This document shows, in pieces, positions 9,753-23,800 of a DNA stretch of 64,000 nucleotides (position 1 is the first letter of the stretch; each line of letters opens with the position of its first letter). The stretch is from Gymnogyps californianus. Taxonomy: Eukaryota > Chordata > Aves > Accipitriformes > Cathartidae. Location: contig NC_059500.1 of assembly GCF_018139145.2 (NCBI RefSeq), positions 17,794,101 to 17,858,100 of the forward strand, in the 5' to 3' direction. A program made the translations under genes and the position numbers. Under the pieces are notes generated by a model. The model searched no databases, was not told the DNA's origin, and saw only the letters and a list, made by a program, of their open reading frames with translations.

Positions 9753-12700
9753 TTCAGGCATCTCCCAAGCTCCTTCCCCACTGCAAGAGTTTATTTTGCA
9801 GACTTAAGGCCTAGTATTGCAGTCCTAATCCAGGCATGTCAGAAAAGATTGTGGAGTGCCATTCACTTTAATGTTGTTGCTGGGTTCCTCTCTGTGGAAA
9901 TACTACACATTTCAGATCCCATAAACCATCATCATATTTATTATGTGATGCACCTCTACTTGAAACCAAGTGAATTGTCTCCCACAGCTATGAATCATTT
10001 AAATATATTAGGCAAACTAAAAGCAACACAAGTTTCCACATTGCAGAAAAAAGAAGTTTGATAATTAAAATACATATACATATATACATACATATCTGTG
10101 CATTCAAAATTAGAACTGTGAACTCTCTGTTTAGGGCTAGAAATTAAATTGCTTAAACAATATGACAAAAAAATGATATTCTTATTGTGTTCTTTTTCTA
10201 CACATTCTACACAGGATGTATCAGCAGTCGCATGGGAAAGCTTGTTTTTGTGAGCTATCCTCCCTAATTTGTTTGGAAAAGTATAACCTGGAGAATTGAT
10301 CCAAATAAAAAAGGGGTTTTTTTCAGGTTTACTCATTACTACTTACAATGTTCTAATGCTACATTATGGCTTCACATTGCAATGAGGTTTTTCCTCTCGG
10401 GTACTGAGTAGCTTGTAACATGAACTTTATGAAAGCAGATTGTATAATATTTTCTTAAAATAATCAACTATATCTTTTAAAGCATCATGTTACATAAACA
10501 ATAAAAAGAAAAAACCAAACCAAAACAAAAGATAATAAGAATAATAAGCAGCAGGAGTTTTCCTTTAGCATTTGTTTCTATTTATTTATGTTGACTCGGG
10601 GGGTGGGGAGCAACTGAGATGTAACATCTGTTTTATAGTGGGATCCTGTGAAGGCCCTCTTACAGAAGCGTGTAAAGCCTGTGGAATTGTCAATTAGTGT
10701 CTCTCTCATGGATTTTAAAATACTTACAGTTCCAGTTCCTCAACTTGTCTCCCTTTATCCCACCTTTTACTAAGCATATTCTCTTAAGTTTTGTTTCAGG
10801 ACTTCCTCATTGTTTTCTCCTTTTGTTTCACTACTTCCAGTTCTAGATCTTTCAGCAAATATGTTCCAATCCCATATATTATGACAAACGTAACAAAATA
10901 ATGCCGTACAGAAGTAATGGGAGTAGCCTACACTCTGGACTCAAATATGAACTTCCCCAAAGATAGCAAGTGATAAGATTGGATGTTTTCAGAAGAATCT
11001 ATTTCTTCAGAGGTTGGACCAATTGTTTTAGAATACAAATAGACAGAAAGAGTAAGATTCATATAAAATAACTATGTTCAAAACAACATTTTATTAAGCT
11101 GAAAGGAAGTACTTTATTAGAGAAAGATTTGTAGTTAATGTCACACTGGTTTAATACTGAGAAACTTGAGGTGTCAGCAAGACCCTACTGCTTGTATTTT
11201 TGTATTTTCACAAATGTGCTTTCTTCTGCAGTCTTTTTTTTTTTAATACTTTCTACAGCTGCCATCCATCTCTTTCTTTTTTTTAATAACACTTTATTTT
11301 CCCTTTAACATCCAACTTCTTCTTACCTTTCCTCTTAGCCCAGTACATTTTTTTTTAAAAACAATCAACATTTCACCTGTATTTTACCTAATATCACAAG
11401 ATACCATGAAATAATCTTTGGTCTCATGTCTAAATTCCATTTTGGTCTCAACGGAAGAAAAGATGCTGTTTGCTGTGGCTCTCTTTCCTAATTGACAAGT
11501 TAATTTCCACAATTGTTCACAAAAGTCTAACTACTAACCAATGTGCATATTACTATTGTCCTGTTTCTGATGGAAAGAATATTTTTATCACTCTACATTT
11601 GTACTATTTCATACCTCACTTATAAAAAAATGAATAGTAATATCTGGAGGCCAGCACCAAAATTGGCAGTATCATTGTGCTAGATGCCACAATACCAACA
11701 CACATACAGATCTGCATAGAAGAAACTATTCTCCTCTAAGCTTTTTTTTACTCAAGGTGGAGGACAGTGAGCCGTGATCTTTACAGTGCATGACTGAATC
11801 TTGCTAATCCTGTCCACATTTAGTTTTTCCCATATACGTTCCTTACCTTTTCATTTTGTGTGCTCTTTGTGATAAAAAATACCTACATGATTTGTTAGGT
11901 CTAGAAGGGTTAAATAAAAATATAGTTTTGTGTTTGCCTTCCACCTTTCCAGAAGAAAAATGGACAGTTGTCTTCCAGTTCGTTGGTCCCTGTGTTTTTC
12001 TATATACTGATCCTCAGAAACCCTGTTCATCTATTAGTGCTACCTATTCCCTTTCAGCAACTTCACATTTAAAACAACAACAAAAAAAAAAACCCAAAAC
12101 ACCTTGGCAAACCAAAACCCAGACAATCTTTCATTTGTCATGCCTAAAATATGATGTATATTAAGAGCAAGTTGTGATGAGATCCTGACACTATGTTCCT
12201 CCACATCCAGAACAATGAGGTAAATAGCAGAACTCCTACTGACTGCAAAGTAGACAGGATTTCAGTGTTATTAAAAGCGTCCAGCAACTCCTCTAACAAT
12301 CAGTATTTTGACATACTCCCTGCAAATGAGTCACCAAAAAAAATCAATTTTTTAAACCCCTCTCTTTATCCTTTGATCGTCTTCCAGTTTACCACATCCC
12401 AGTTCTTCTGTTCTGTCTCCTTTCTTTGTATTTTTTTCTCACATTTGTTGAGAAGAGGATGACCTTTAGAGAAACAATTTGGCATGGTCTAAGAATGCTA
12501 GAGAGAAACAACAAAACAGTGGATGAATTTAATATCAAAAGCAAATATAAAAGATATTCTTTACATTGACTATATACCTTTCTACCTTAATGCTGGCCTA
12601 ACAATGTGGAATTGATAGTGTTGCCATGGGCACCTCTATTACCAAGTTACGCTTTCCTCCTTCATTAGCGATCCCATCTTCATTTTATCTCAAAAAAGAT

Positions 12701-15700
12701 CAATTCTCTTTTATACCCTTACTGTTTTCCTTTCATTTCTGAATTTATAAATGTATTGAGCTGTAACTTTTTGTTAGCTGATTTCTAATTTTTCTCTAAA
12801 CCTGGGCTTTTTTAATTACTCTTTTTTTGGTTAACTGTTCACTCTGCATCGGTTTCAGTACATAGTTTGGGGGGAAGAGGGATGGCTGAGAAAGCAAAGG
12901 TGCATTGAAGATACAACCTGCTTATTTCTTCTTCATTGTGTTTCTTTTCTGACTATGATCAAAATTACGCTACAAAATCAAGAGTAAATTGAAGTGGCAG
13001 ATGCAAGTGGGTGTGTTTTTAGCTTCAACTGCACTTCTGTAGGGCAGAAAATTAAGATAATGGTCACCTAAATAAGGCACATAGGAGCAGAATTAAATTC
13101 TCTGTAATGTAGTTCTAATTTTACCATGTCACTATAATAAGATTAGCCTTGACTGTGTAGCTTATCTAACATAGTTTAAAAGCCTTTAGTGTACAATTAA
13201 TTTGTGCTAGGTAGTATTTTAAAAATCACGGCCCAAATTCCTCCCTGATGTTACTTCACTGATTTCAGCAGAGTGAGACAAGGGATTAATTTGCTGCTAG
13301 CAATTTACTTTATAAAGTTTCTATTACCTTTGATATTTTCAGGTGTTACGGCATTTTAAATGCTCCTGATACTTAGAAGATGAAAGTATTGTAAGTATAG
13401 GGCTACATGTTTTTGCTGTTATGTTCAGAGCAGGGATAGCTGAGATAGCTGAGATACAGACAGGGAACTAGACTTTTACTCAGGTTCATGGTCTAATTAC
13501 TTCTTTGCTATGAGAAGGAGGAAATTTACCTCTTCTGGTACCTCAGTGCAGGACTGCTTTACACAACACTGAAATAAATTGAAGCAGTCACTGCACAGAG
13601 CCTAAAACATAAAACATCTTCAAAAAGACATGAACGAAATTCATTAAGGACAGATCCATCTGTAGCTTTTCCAAAACAATGACCTGAATGTAACACCCAG
13701 CTTACAAAATCCTTAAACCTCTGGCTGCAACAAAATATCATGAGGGAATTATTTTTCCATGCTTGCTCTATTTCTTATATTCCTTCTTTCATTGTTTGCT
13801 ATTAGAGATGTTATAGCAAGGTAGATAGGATATGTCTCTTACCCCTCAGATATCATGCGTGTCTACGTATTACATATGCAAGCAATGCACTGTATGGTTG
13901 CATATAAATTCAAAAGCAGTATTTATGCTCATTCATGCCATCTAAAGAGAGTCATTAAAGAAAGCACTTACTCCTATATTTGGCCATATTTAAACTGTGG
14001 GCTGAGGTGAATGATCGCAACTCTCCAGATCTTATTTTTGAACTGGCTTCTAGATATGAGAAGTGGGAGAGCACAGCATTTTCTATACAGCCCAATTATA
14101 TGTTGCCAACTAATCAAAATGCAAGGAAATGCGAAACCTCAATATTGCTTCCTTGTTGTTGCAGCAGGGAACATTTGTCAATCCCACCTGCATTGCTCTT
14201 TAAATAGTTCTGTGACAGTGAATTTCATCATATGTGGCAGTTTTGGTTTCCACATGATTAAGGCACTTAGGTCAAAAAAGATCTATTTAGTGGTGTAAAA
14301 GCCAGTGGAATTATTTTCTTCTCTCCTGCTCTTAATGGGCAACTGTAGCTGGTTGAGATTTAACAAAAAGAAAATAAAATGATGACATAATAGTAAGTAC
14401 ATGGACACTCACTTACAAATAGACAAGGGAAAGGAAAAAAAAAAAGAAATAGCTAATTTATTCTTAGTTAACTTCTAAGAAAAGCTCCAGGAGAATTCAG
14501 CATGCTCTTATCAGTGCAACAGTTTTGGGTAAACTCATCCAACAATAGGGTGTAGCAGTGTTCAGCTTCCTTGTGGCTGACGTAACAGTGGAAGTGGCAT
14601 GGAGGGAGAAACACAAAGGGTGAACCAGGATGCCCACTTGCAAAATCAAAGTACTAATCTATTTCTAGACTCTCTGGCCATTTTGACATACATAAATGAG
14701 TCATCTTCCCCATAATAGCTCAAACACAGCACAAGCAGATCTGGCTCTCAGGGGTTAAACTGAACCTCACTCTGATCCAGCACCACCCTTACTTGTTTTA
14801 TTATTTGCCTCAGCCAGACACACTTGCCCACTAAATCCAACAAAGGTTTTTATTGTAACTATCATGGTAGGCACAACCATCACTCACCGTCAACTCAAAG
14901 TCATGACCCTCATATATTCAACATGTACTTAATTAGCATTAAAAATTTTTTAAAAATCTTTAAAGGTTTGTTGGAGCAGAAGTTTTACTTGTATTGCCTA
15001 TATCAGGGATGGCTGGGCACCAGAACAGTAATGATTACTACGCAACTTGTCAAATTTTACCCATAACATGATTTAAAATGAACAACAATGCAACTAAAGC
15101 CAAAGAATAGTCTATTTTTTTCCTACCCTCCAAGAAGAGGAACCATTTATACTGTGATTACTTTGTGATGGTGCTATGCAAGTAAATACTACATAGCTTT
15201 AATCAAAAAGAGTTATATTTAATATTCCAGGATTCCCACTGAAGTTTGTGTTGTATTTTGTGTTGCTGAAAATAAAATACTTTACACAACATAATGTACA
15301 GAAGTGCTTATGTTGCTACAGTCTCTAGCAGAGATGGAAACTGAGCTGCTTGAATGTGTGTGTTCCTGCTGTTTGAGATCGGAAGCACGGGTCATTAATG
15401 TTTTATTGGTGCCTTTCACACAGTATCCTTTATACAAAAGGTTTTCAAAGAAGCTGATTATAAAAGCCGGCTGGCCTCATGATTTAACAGTACTAAGTGG
15501 GTGTCTCCTGCATAAAAATGTATAACTGCTGCACAGACGATAGGATGTTAAATTCCAGACAGTGTGAGACAGTTGAAGAAACAAAGTCCCAGGGCTGTTA
15601 TAGATGAAAATGACATAATGAAAAAGGTACCCTCACAGCAGGACTTTGTCCTGTTGAATTTAATTGCTGTTTTACTCTTTAAAAGAATAATTTCAGATTT

Positions 15701-18700
15701 TTCTAAGCACAAATCCATAAATTCTTGCAACAATGAACAAAGAGATATTTTTCTTGACTTCCTTGTTTAGCCTTATCTGAACACATTTTGCCACTGAGGT
15801 AACAGTGCAGAGACCTGTATAAAGACCAGCACTTGAGCAAGCATTTAATGAGATGATTTCAGAGTATTTGGTTGGTACTAGGGCTTTAAACTATGCTCTT
15901 TGGTGTTGAGCAGGAGCAGTAGGAAGGCCCTACTCACAGCTCCACTTGAAAAGATGTAGTGGTTACTGGCTCCCCATGCCTTCCTCTACTGGCTAGCAGG
16001 CCTGTGGAGGAGGAGGATTTTGCATATTTCTCATTACTTAGAGTCACAAGGTATGTACTAAAGTGTACAAGTTGTCCAAGGCTCCTTATGTTCCACAAAC
16101 AGTCTTGTACCTTCATCTTGTGCACAATTCTCTTCTATTCTCCAACTGTAAAGCCATTAATACCACTCTTAACAAGACGCACTGCATTACCTAAAATTAT
16201 GATACAGCCATCTCATATAACTTTAGTCACAAGGGGATTTGGAAAGTGTGATTAGCTACCTATAGCAATTAGAAAATTTATGAAGAGCAACAATTAAGGT
16301 CTATAACAATTTTTAAAATGTATTCCAAAGACTCTAACTTATGTTTGTTCAATTTATGTATACAAAGAAGAGACAGTGTTAGTTTTTTGATGTAGGAAGA
16401 AAATGTGTGCAATGAGAAAGCAAACATGGCTAACATCCTAGTTCAAAATTTGCTTTTATATTCATTATTTATCAAACAATTTCAAGTCTTTCAAGTGCTT
16501 CAGATAAGCAAAGTTTCTGATGAATAAAGGAGCAAAATAGCTGTGAAAAAGCTTTACTCCACCTTTGTAGTTCTGGTATAAAGTAGAAGTGCCTGTTTCT
16601 TCTCGGAAATATTTGCTAGGCTGTTCTAAAACTACAAGGACTACAATCAAGTCTGATTAACAGAAGCTACTCATTAGCTAAATTTCTCTGTTTTTCACAG
16701 ACAACCAAATAGTGTCAAAAAATCTCTGCCCCGCAGTATCTTTTCATTTGAAACAGCTTTTGAATATATTCCTTTGAAAACTTGGTACTCAACTACAAAT
16801 GGAGTTAGATACTTGACTGGAGGAGCAGAATCCATGACCTCAAGTTAAATGCTATTTGCCATACACTGCACCCAAGGGGATCTGAGTGTAGCCAAGTGGT
16901 ACTCACAAAGCTAGAGTGCTTGCACAGACCAGTTTAAATATGTCTCCCTGAACTCAGAACTTCCTATGTTAGACCATAAAAAATACATAGGACAACTGTG
17001 CAAATCAAACTTCATTCTTTTCTGTGACTCAGATACCTCATTCACTGTAACCGGAAAGCACAGCTTGCACACAGGATTCACAACTCTGTTTTCTGTCCAA
17101 AAATAAAGCAGCAATAACCTTTTTAGGAAAATACAGTTGTCGTTCCTCCAACCTTCATCCTACATCTCAGTACTGGAGTACTCGGTACAGGACAATGTTG
17201 AGTAGTGTAGACACAAAATGAAAAACTGCTCATTTCTTTTGTTGATATGTCAATCCTTTGTGCCTTTCTCAAAGCGTAACCAATAATCTGAGGGCTAATT
17301 TATGTGAAAGAGAGTGGTTTTGACCCAGTCTCCTGAGGCTGGAACTTCCATTTAGCACAGACTGGTTAAGCTGTTCACTGATTGAACAAGAGAGGGGATA
17401 CAAGAGGCACTTGAATCTCCTGGCATTTGGCTGGCAGCAGGCAGACATACCTTCCAAAACCTGCTCTGAGGACTGTTTCAAGATTTTACTTTATTGCTTG
17501 ATGTAAAATATAGGCAGACTCCAACACCACTGTCAGACAAGTGCTCCAGCTATTGAGCTACTATAAAAGTGGAGCACTGTTTACTCCTCTGGTTGTGTTT
17601 TGTTGTTGTTTTTTTTTTTAAGTAGGGGTCACTAAATTCACATCCTGCTTGCTGGTTTTGAGGTTTCCATAACTAATTTTAGAAGAACAGGGCAGAATTC
17701 TGCAAAATGCTATCTATCTTTAATTCCATTGCCTGGAATAAGAGCCATGGACACTTAGTATGAAGAAATTAGTCTCAAAATTAGTTTCAGTTATTTGTAT
17801 AAACATTACTAGGTCAAGCTGGTATGTTATGATAAGCAGACAAGAGCACTATGTGCACTTTACTGGAATAATCTCCAGAATCTTTGAATATTTCCTAACT
17901 AACAAAAAAAGCTAATTTTTTATCCCTATCATATTTAAAAATTAAGCAATGGACTTGAATTCCACCTAAAGGGTTCTGGAGGGGAGGCCTTATAGATCAA
18001 ACCTCACAGAGTGAGTCTGGCTTTTTTTTTACTTTTCTCATTTGGCTTGTAGAACATTACCATTTCTGGCATGCACACCAGATGGGCAGTAGGAAATAAA
18101 TGGATAAATAAAATCTCAAATGTCTGGAGCCTTTAAATTGATTACTATGTTAGTTAAATACCAAATGACTAATTCGCATGTGCACATTTCGACTGAGAAG
18201 AATTTATTTTATTTAAAGGTCTGACATATAATCGAGTTTTGTTTGTCATACCCTTTCACGCCCAGCTCCTTACCCACAACCTAGCTTTAAATAACACATG
18301 CAGCTGGTAAAAACAAGTCTGTGGTAATAACATAGTTACTTTGTATTCCTTTTCAATTCATAAATAGCTCACACTGCCTGCATGATTAACAAGTTTGCTG
18401 GGATATTAGATATCACAATGAAAACTATCTGCTCTGATAACATTCATAGTAGAATTAGTTCTAGAATAGCACAAGAGAGGCAGATCTGCTATGCGAATAT
18501 GTGTGTAGGAGGATGTTCTAAAGCCCTGGCAACCTAAAAAACAGGTCCTTTCCCTGTCAATCTTTTTTTATTTCTGAAAAACTTCTGAGTTTGGAACTGT
18601 CTTCTCTATCATATGGATATAAACCTCCACTTCTTGCATAGGGAGAAAAGCAGGTTCTTCTGCATCCACTAGCACACCTGACTAGCTGCAATGATGCAAC

Positions 18701-19046
18701 AAGCCGCCTTGTTTCATGGTTGATTTCCTGCTCCAAGGAGCAGGGATACAATGACTCAGCCTAGTACTGCACTGTTGTAGCAGCACAGTGATATGCTGTC
18801 CCTCAGTTTAACTCAGCATAAACCCTAACCAGGGCAACCACTAATTAATTTACAATCATACTGGAAAAGGCACAACTGAAGTATTTTCCATATTTTGGTG
18901 GTACGTTGCTGGGTGCCTGTGTCCTTGCAGCACCCATGCTAGCAGCAGTCATGGACCTGCCAGAAGAACCCATGCAAGCCTATTTCTGCATCCTCTAGGA
19001 CATCTCTAAGTGCCATGCTCTCCACTAGTGCTGAGGTTCACAGTGG
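9753..19046. other. unannotated AT-rich DNA, about 9 kb
   Basis: No gene or clear transposon was recognised. T-rich low-complexity patches occur (11230-11360, 12320-12440), with a TATACA-rich patch at 10068-10093. Around 13225-13300 and 17400-17590 the text resembles very old, widely dispersed sauropsid repeats but is too decayed to name. The frames at 13980-14298 read somewhat like protein but have no supporting splice sites. Confidence 0.4.
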
Positions 19047-19156
19047 GCTTTAACTTTTGGTCAGCCCTGAATTGCTCGGGCAGTTGGACTGAATGATAGT
19101 TGTAGGTCCTTTCCAAGTGAAGTATTCTAATCTAGTCTAGTCCAGTCCAGTCTGTC
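19047..19156 (+). mobile_element. CR1 3' terminal fragment
   Basis: GGTCAGCCCTGAATTG, the GGCAGTTGG block and TTGTAGGTCC closely match the 3' end of the long CR1 at 27640-27720, so both belong to one subfamily. It ends in a short tail of TCTAGTC/CAGTC units derived from the usual simple-repeat tail. Only about 110 bp remain. Confidence 0.85.
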
Positions 19157-20661
19157 TCAGACTCCCAGTGATGGCAGCCCATTAATATAATTGTTTCATT
19201 TTTCTGGAGATAAGGTGGCGAGCTGTGGTGATATCCTACAAGCAATCAGGAAAGAAACTCTGTGGTGAGAGACACTATACAAGCCTGTTTGAAGACTTGG
19301 CCCCAGCCTCCAAAACAATTTTCTCATTAGTCCTGGTTTTCAGGTAGGCTCCTGCACTTGGCATGAGCACTGTAAGGGGATTCTCAAAGGGACTGTATTA
19401 AACAGTATTTTTACGCTTGCCTTAGGGACTTTTTTCATTCAGGAACAGTGTAGATGAGAGTCAACCCAAATATATTCTCTATTGTGTGGCTGATCTCTTC
19501 CATGGTTTACCTCCTTTTTTCCCCCTTTTCAATCAAAATAGAAAATAACCGTTTTCCTTTATTTCCAGTTCTTAAGTTGCCACTGTTATTTTTCTTTCCT
19601 TTTCTTTCCAAATACATTGTTCTCATTTATTCAGGCACTAACAACAGTCACCTTTCACCTCCTATTATCTTGTGTTTGCACCAGACAGAAAATTCACCGT
19701 TTGATATTGTATGACCATTTAGATGCCCATGTAATTTTGCTACCATGCAGCTATATCCCACTCATTTAAAATAAAAAGCAGACCCAAAATCATTAGCCTG
19801 AAAGGCTACAAAGATACATTTGCCTTGCCGGTTATTTACAATTTTTTCAAAATGACAAATATTCAGCTATGAATACTTGAGTTTGGTTGCACATTAATCT
19901 CAGCAGGAATAAATCTTCCCATTTGACAATCCAGAAGGAAAAAAATGTGAAAGTACTGAAGCTCTAAAATTCAAGGTTTATTTTAGCTGGAGTAAGTGCC
20001 CCATGATTCATCTGTCTTGACAAAGTACTGGGAGAGAGGAAGAAGCAGCTCCTAACAGGAAGGTTTAAAAGTTTTATAGCAGGGTAATATCATGCTGGTT
20101 TTGAAGCTTTTCTGCCTTACACAAATTTGTATTACAGACAATCTTCCTCTTTTTCGCAAGACCACTCTTATCTCTCCCTGCCTTATTTTTTATCCACTGA
20201 GTTGTTATGTGTCCCTACTTATATTTGTTGAATTTTCTTGGCTGCTCTATATTTTTCACTGATTCCTTTCTCATCATCATTACTTATAACATACTTCCCT
20301 TCTAGTCCATGCATAGATGCATGTTTTTAATTGGGATTTTGGCTTCCCTAGTCTTCAGTCAATCTCCATAAAATTAGCAAAGGTCTGGAAGCTCTGCAGA
20401 TGGCAAAAGCTGTTGTGCGTGCTTTGGTTCGTTAATGGGTTTCCACCCTTTTATAACAGGCAGGGAAGGTGGCAGAGCCAATTTTCATTGCCCGGTCCTG
20501 ACATATTTAAACAGAACCACAGGAATGATACAGAGACTGTCCATTTATGAGCTATGGCTATGCTCTACTGCCTATAACTTTGGAAAATGGTTTGCTTAAT
20601 TTCAGTTAACATAATACTTAAGCCTCAGCAGGGCCAAGTGCTCAGGAAAACTCAAGGGTTG
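19157..20661. other. unannotated DNA between CR1 fragment and GGAGA array
   Basis: AT-rich, T-rich in places (19500-19640, 20150-20300). The plus frame 19454-19714 is hydrophobic and phenylalanine-rich, as T-rich DNA gives by chance. No supported feature. Confidence 0.4.
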
Positions 20662-20904
20662 GGGAGGAGAGGAGAGGAGAGGAGAGGAGAGGAGAGGAGA
20701 GGAGAGGAGAGGAGAGGAGAGGAGAGGAGAGGAGAGGAGAGGAGAGGAGAGGAGAGGAGAGGAGAGGAGAGGAGAGGAGAGGAGAGGAGAGGAGAGGAGA
20801 GGAGAGGAGAGGAGAGGAGAGGAGAGGAGAGGAGAGGAGAGGAGAGGAGAGGAGAGGAGAGGAGAGGAGAGGAGAAGAGAGGAGAGGAGAGGAGAGGAGA
20901 GGAG
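20662..20904 (+). repeat. GGAGA pentanucleotide array, about 48 copies
   Basis: About 243 bp of almost perfect GGAGA units, with one G to A change at 20876 and a GGAGC at the end. The plus strand is pure purine and the minus strand pure pyrimidine. Because the unit has five bases, all three plus frames read the same repeating pentapeptide (R-R-G-E-E) without stops, which explains the long spurious frames here. The near-perfect units suggest a young, length-variable locus that can adopt triplex or G-rich structures. Confidence 0.97.
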
Positions 20905-21021
20905 CGGACTGCTCTAAGCCACCTTTCTTCTCTCTTTGGCTGGACAAGCAAGAGTGAGAGTAGCCTCTAGTGTGACTATGAGTATCATCAGCCCAGGTAG
21001 TGTCCAAGCTCTGCCAGCAGC

Positions 21022-21225
21022 ATGGAGGCCTCACCTCCAAGCAAAGCTGAGCATAACAATCCTATCCACCACGGCTTGCCTGTGGTGCCTCCTGCTCCTG
21101 CCTGCAGCGAGCCTGGTGAGTTTATTACTACTCTGGACTGTGGAGAGGAGTGTTTGCCCCTTAAAAGAGCACCTGTTGGAGCTTTAGCAGACCAGCCAGA
21201 TGGGATGGGACAGTCAAGGGTGTGA
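21022..21225 (+). CDS. small open frame or exon, unidentified, low confidence
   Basis: An ATG at 21022 opens 67 codons ending in TGA, in a patch more GC-rich than its surroundings. The peptide is proline- and alanine-rich (MEASPPSKAEHNNPIHHG, then VVPPAPACSEPG) with a cysteine pair near the middle. A consensus-like donor CTG|GTGAGT lies at about 21116, inside the frame, so the patch could instead be a non-coding or coding exon ending there. No similarity recognised. It begins 118 bp after the GGAGA array. Confidence 0.15.
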   Translation: MEASPPSKAEHNNPIHHGLPVVPPAPACSEPGEFITTLDCGEECLPLKRAPVGALADQPDGMGQSRV

Positions 21226-22285
21226 TGAACAGGCCTGAAACAGTTTCCTTTGCTGTGATTTTCATCCTTGTAGGTTTTATTCCCTCCATTTAACTCTGAG
21301 ATTAACTAAATGAGTTAACTAGCTAAATGAATTTGGCATTTTACTCTTTTCTTTAGTGGAATGTTTTTTTCTTCCTTTCATTTTTTTCATTTTGGTATTA
21401 CTTTAGGCAAGTATATTTTAAGCAAATAAGAACATATGGGGTACTATCACTAAACAAGTAGATCCACCCTGCATTGGACCCTTACTGCTATATGGAATTC
21501 TTCATTGTCAGAAAAGAACAATACACATTTGAGCTCTCAAATAATAAACATATTTTTCTATGGAGGATGGAGATTTCCAAAGTGTATAAATACTTGGAGA
21601 TAGCATTTTGTGAAGTACTCAAAAATATCCAAGTATATCAGCTCTACTAAATTTCTTGAGAATCTGTCTGAAAGTCTCTACTTTTAAAAGAAAAATAATG
21701 CAGAATTTGGTACAAGAGATACAGAAGGAAAAAAAAAATCTTTTTAATTTACTTTATAAAAGCCTAAGTCCAGAAAAACGTGTGAAGCACATGATTAATT
21801 TCAGTGAGATTTCTCACATAGTTACTTACACACTTAAAAATGATACTGCATGTTTTATTTGCAGTAAGTATTACCTTTCTATGATGCATAATCCCATTTA
21901 AATAAGTTCTTTGAAGAACTGCTTGGACTGACTAAAGGCAATCAGAAGTTTTGGGGTTTTTTTCAAAAGCAAAACTCAGCCCCACTCAAGAGATCTCAGT
22001 TTTAATTTTATTCATTTTAGCTTGATTCAGCAAAGGAATATATAAAAGTAGTAGCCATGTGGCTGGTAAAATGAGTAACGTAAAAATTTACAAAGAAGCA
22101 AGAAATCAAGGATAGTCTCTGAGCAGAGAATTGCAACAGAAAGAATTGCTAAAGCCTAACAGCATTTCTTGAAATGTGGTTAATCTGGAAAATATTCCAA
22201 TTGTTTTAGTGTGACACTATGAGACCATACTGATAAATTCAATTTCATTTATTTTACTGCAATTCCATGTAGGACAAGAAATGGA

Positions 22286-22305
22286 GGGGGGGGGGGCAGG
22301 GGGGG
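22286..22305 (+). repeat. G-run, possible quadruplex
   Basis: Eleven Gs, then CA, then seven Gs, followed by CAGG. A further run of nine Gs occurs at 22560-22568. Such runs can form G-quadruplexes and are also prone to sequencing and assembly length errors. Confidence 0.7.
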
Positions 22306-23600
22306 CAGGCTGAGAGCTGAGAATTTCTAGTTTACAAAAGTTTAAGAAAATGAGCTATCTCAATGGCAGCAGTACACATACTAGAAGAATTTCCTACTTT
22401 GGCAGAGTGCATGTTCTTCACTACTTTTTTTAATTCAAGTAAAAATTTAAAAAATCATCCCATTTGCAATAGCAAAGGAAATGTCCTATCACTTTCACTA
22501 GCCATTAAGAATTATGAGCAGTTCCTTCAGCTGGGCTTTTCAGAGTTAGTACAGAAACTGGGGGGGGGAAACTGAATATTACTGATTTTATATGGATTCT
22601 GGAGAATCCCAGCTTCTAAATTAGTAAGCTTTCAGGATTTTTTCTTAATTAAGCAAAATTTAAAGGCATTTTTGGCCACCAATTGTCTTGGTCAAAAAAT
22701 GTCCTTTTAATAATAATAAATAAGTTGTCAATATTAAGTATTAGCCACTACTCGACTATATTGTATTTTCTGTCAGATGTTCGAGGCATTTTGGCAAAAG
22801 GAAGAGAATACATGAAATGTGCTCTTGTTCCTGCCTGGCACACCTAATTGTGCCATCACTGCTGGAACTCCTTTGGTATCACATTCCACAGCATGAACAA
22901 AATAGTGAGTTTATATGTATGTTAATTTTAGCCTCATTACATTCTTAAACACAAAATATGCCCCCCAAAATAGGAAAATATATGTTTTTGCATTGAAATG
23001 ACTCCTACTCAGTTGATTGTGATGTGATGAGTGCCAGATGAGAGACAGGAAACTAGAAAGAACATATGTAACCAAATAAGATCCAACAACTTCACACAGA
23101 GTATTCAGAATTTAACTTCCAATTACAAGTTTAACAATTGAACTTAACTGGCAAGTGACAGAATTTAGACTGTTATGATTAAACAAACAGCCATTGCCCA
23201 CATTGTCATTGTTCTTTGTGGAATTCTCTAAAAAGGCAGAATTTTGGACATGACTCTTTTTTAATGTTTAACATAAAAAATACCCAGGCAGTGTTAATAA
23301 GCTGATCACAAAAAAAAAAAAACAACCAACTTTAAACCTGACAGAATGTCAAGATTGACAATTCACGCTATTCTTGTATTTAGTCAGCAAATAAACTGAA
23401 GTAAATTCATCAATAAACTATGAAAAGCAGCATTCAAATTGCCAAAATTAAAAGAAGATGAAACAAAATCAGTAACCACCACACTAAAGAACAGAATTAA
23501 TAGATGTCTGGATAAATACAGTTTACTTCAGAAGAGTTAACATTACTTTTCTAAACAAATATCCAGCTATACAAATGTTCTAGAATTTTTTGAAGGGGTC

Positions 23601-23800
23601 AACAAACATACCCATAAAGTTGTCCATTTGTTACAGTCTGCCTGGATTTCCTAAGGGCTTTTGACAAAGTCACTCCCAAAAGTTCTTGACAAAGGATACT
23701 GTGAACACAAGAAGTTCAAATGGGTTCAAGGGAAGATTTGCTAAGTACTTGGAAAACAGATCCACTAAGGTTTATTAAGTAGGCAAATCATACCAGGGCC
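23601..23800 (+). mobile_element. ancient CR1-like remnant
   Basis: The stretch near 23640-23690 reads as a decayed reverse transcriptase motif (LDF..AFDKV followed by stops and frameshifts). Further on (about 23715-23780) it resembles 3' parts of old CR1/L3-like elements. Similarity was judged by eye and is patchy, so boundaries are approximate. Confidence 0.45.

Noticed and set aside
17400..17590. Possible tRNA-derived old repeat (text like GCTCCAGCTATTGAGCTAC)
   Set aside because: Only a short, imperfect resemblance and no second boundary or tail.
20587..21040. Long frames of 127 and 132 codons on both strands across the GGAGA array
   Set aside because: They exist only because the five-base unit has no stop in any frame; the peptides are pure repeat (R-R-G-E-E or L-L-S-S-P).
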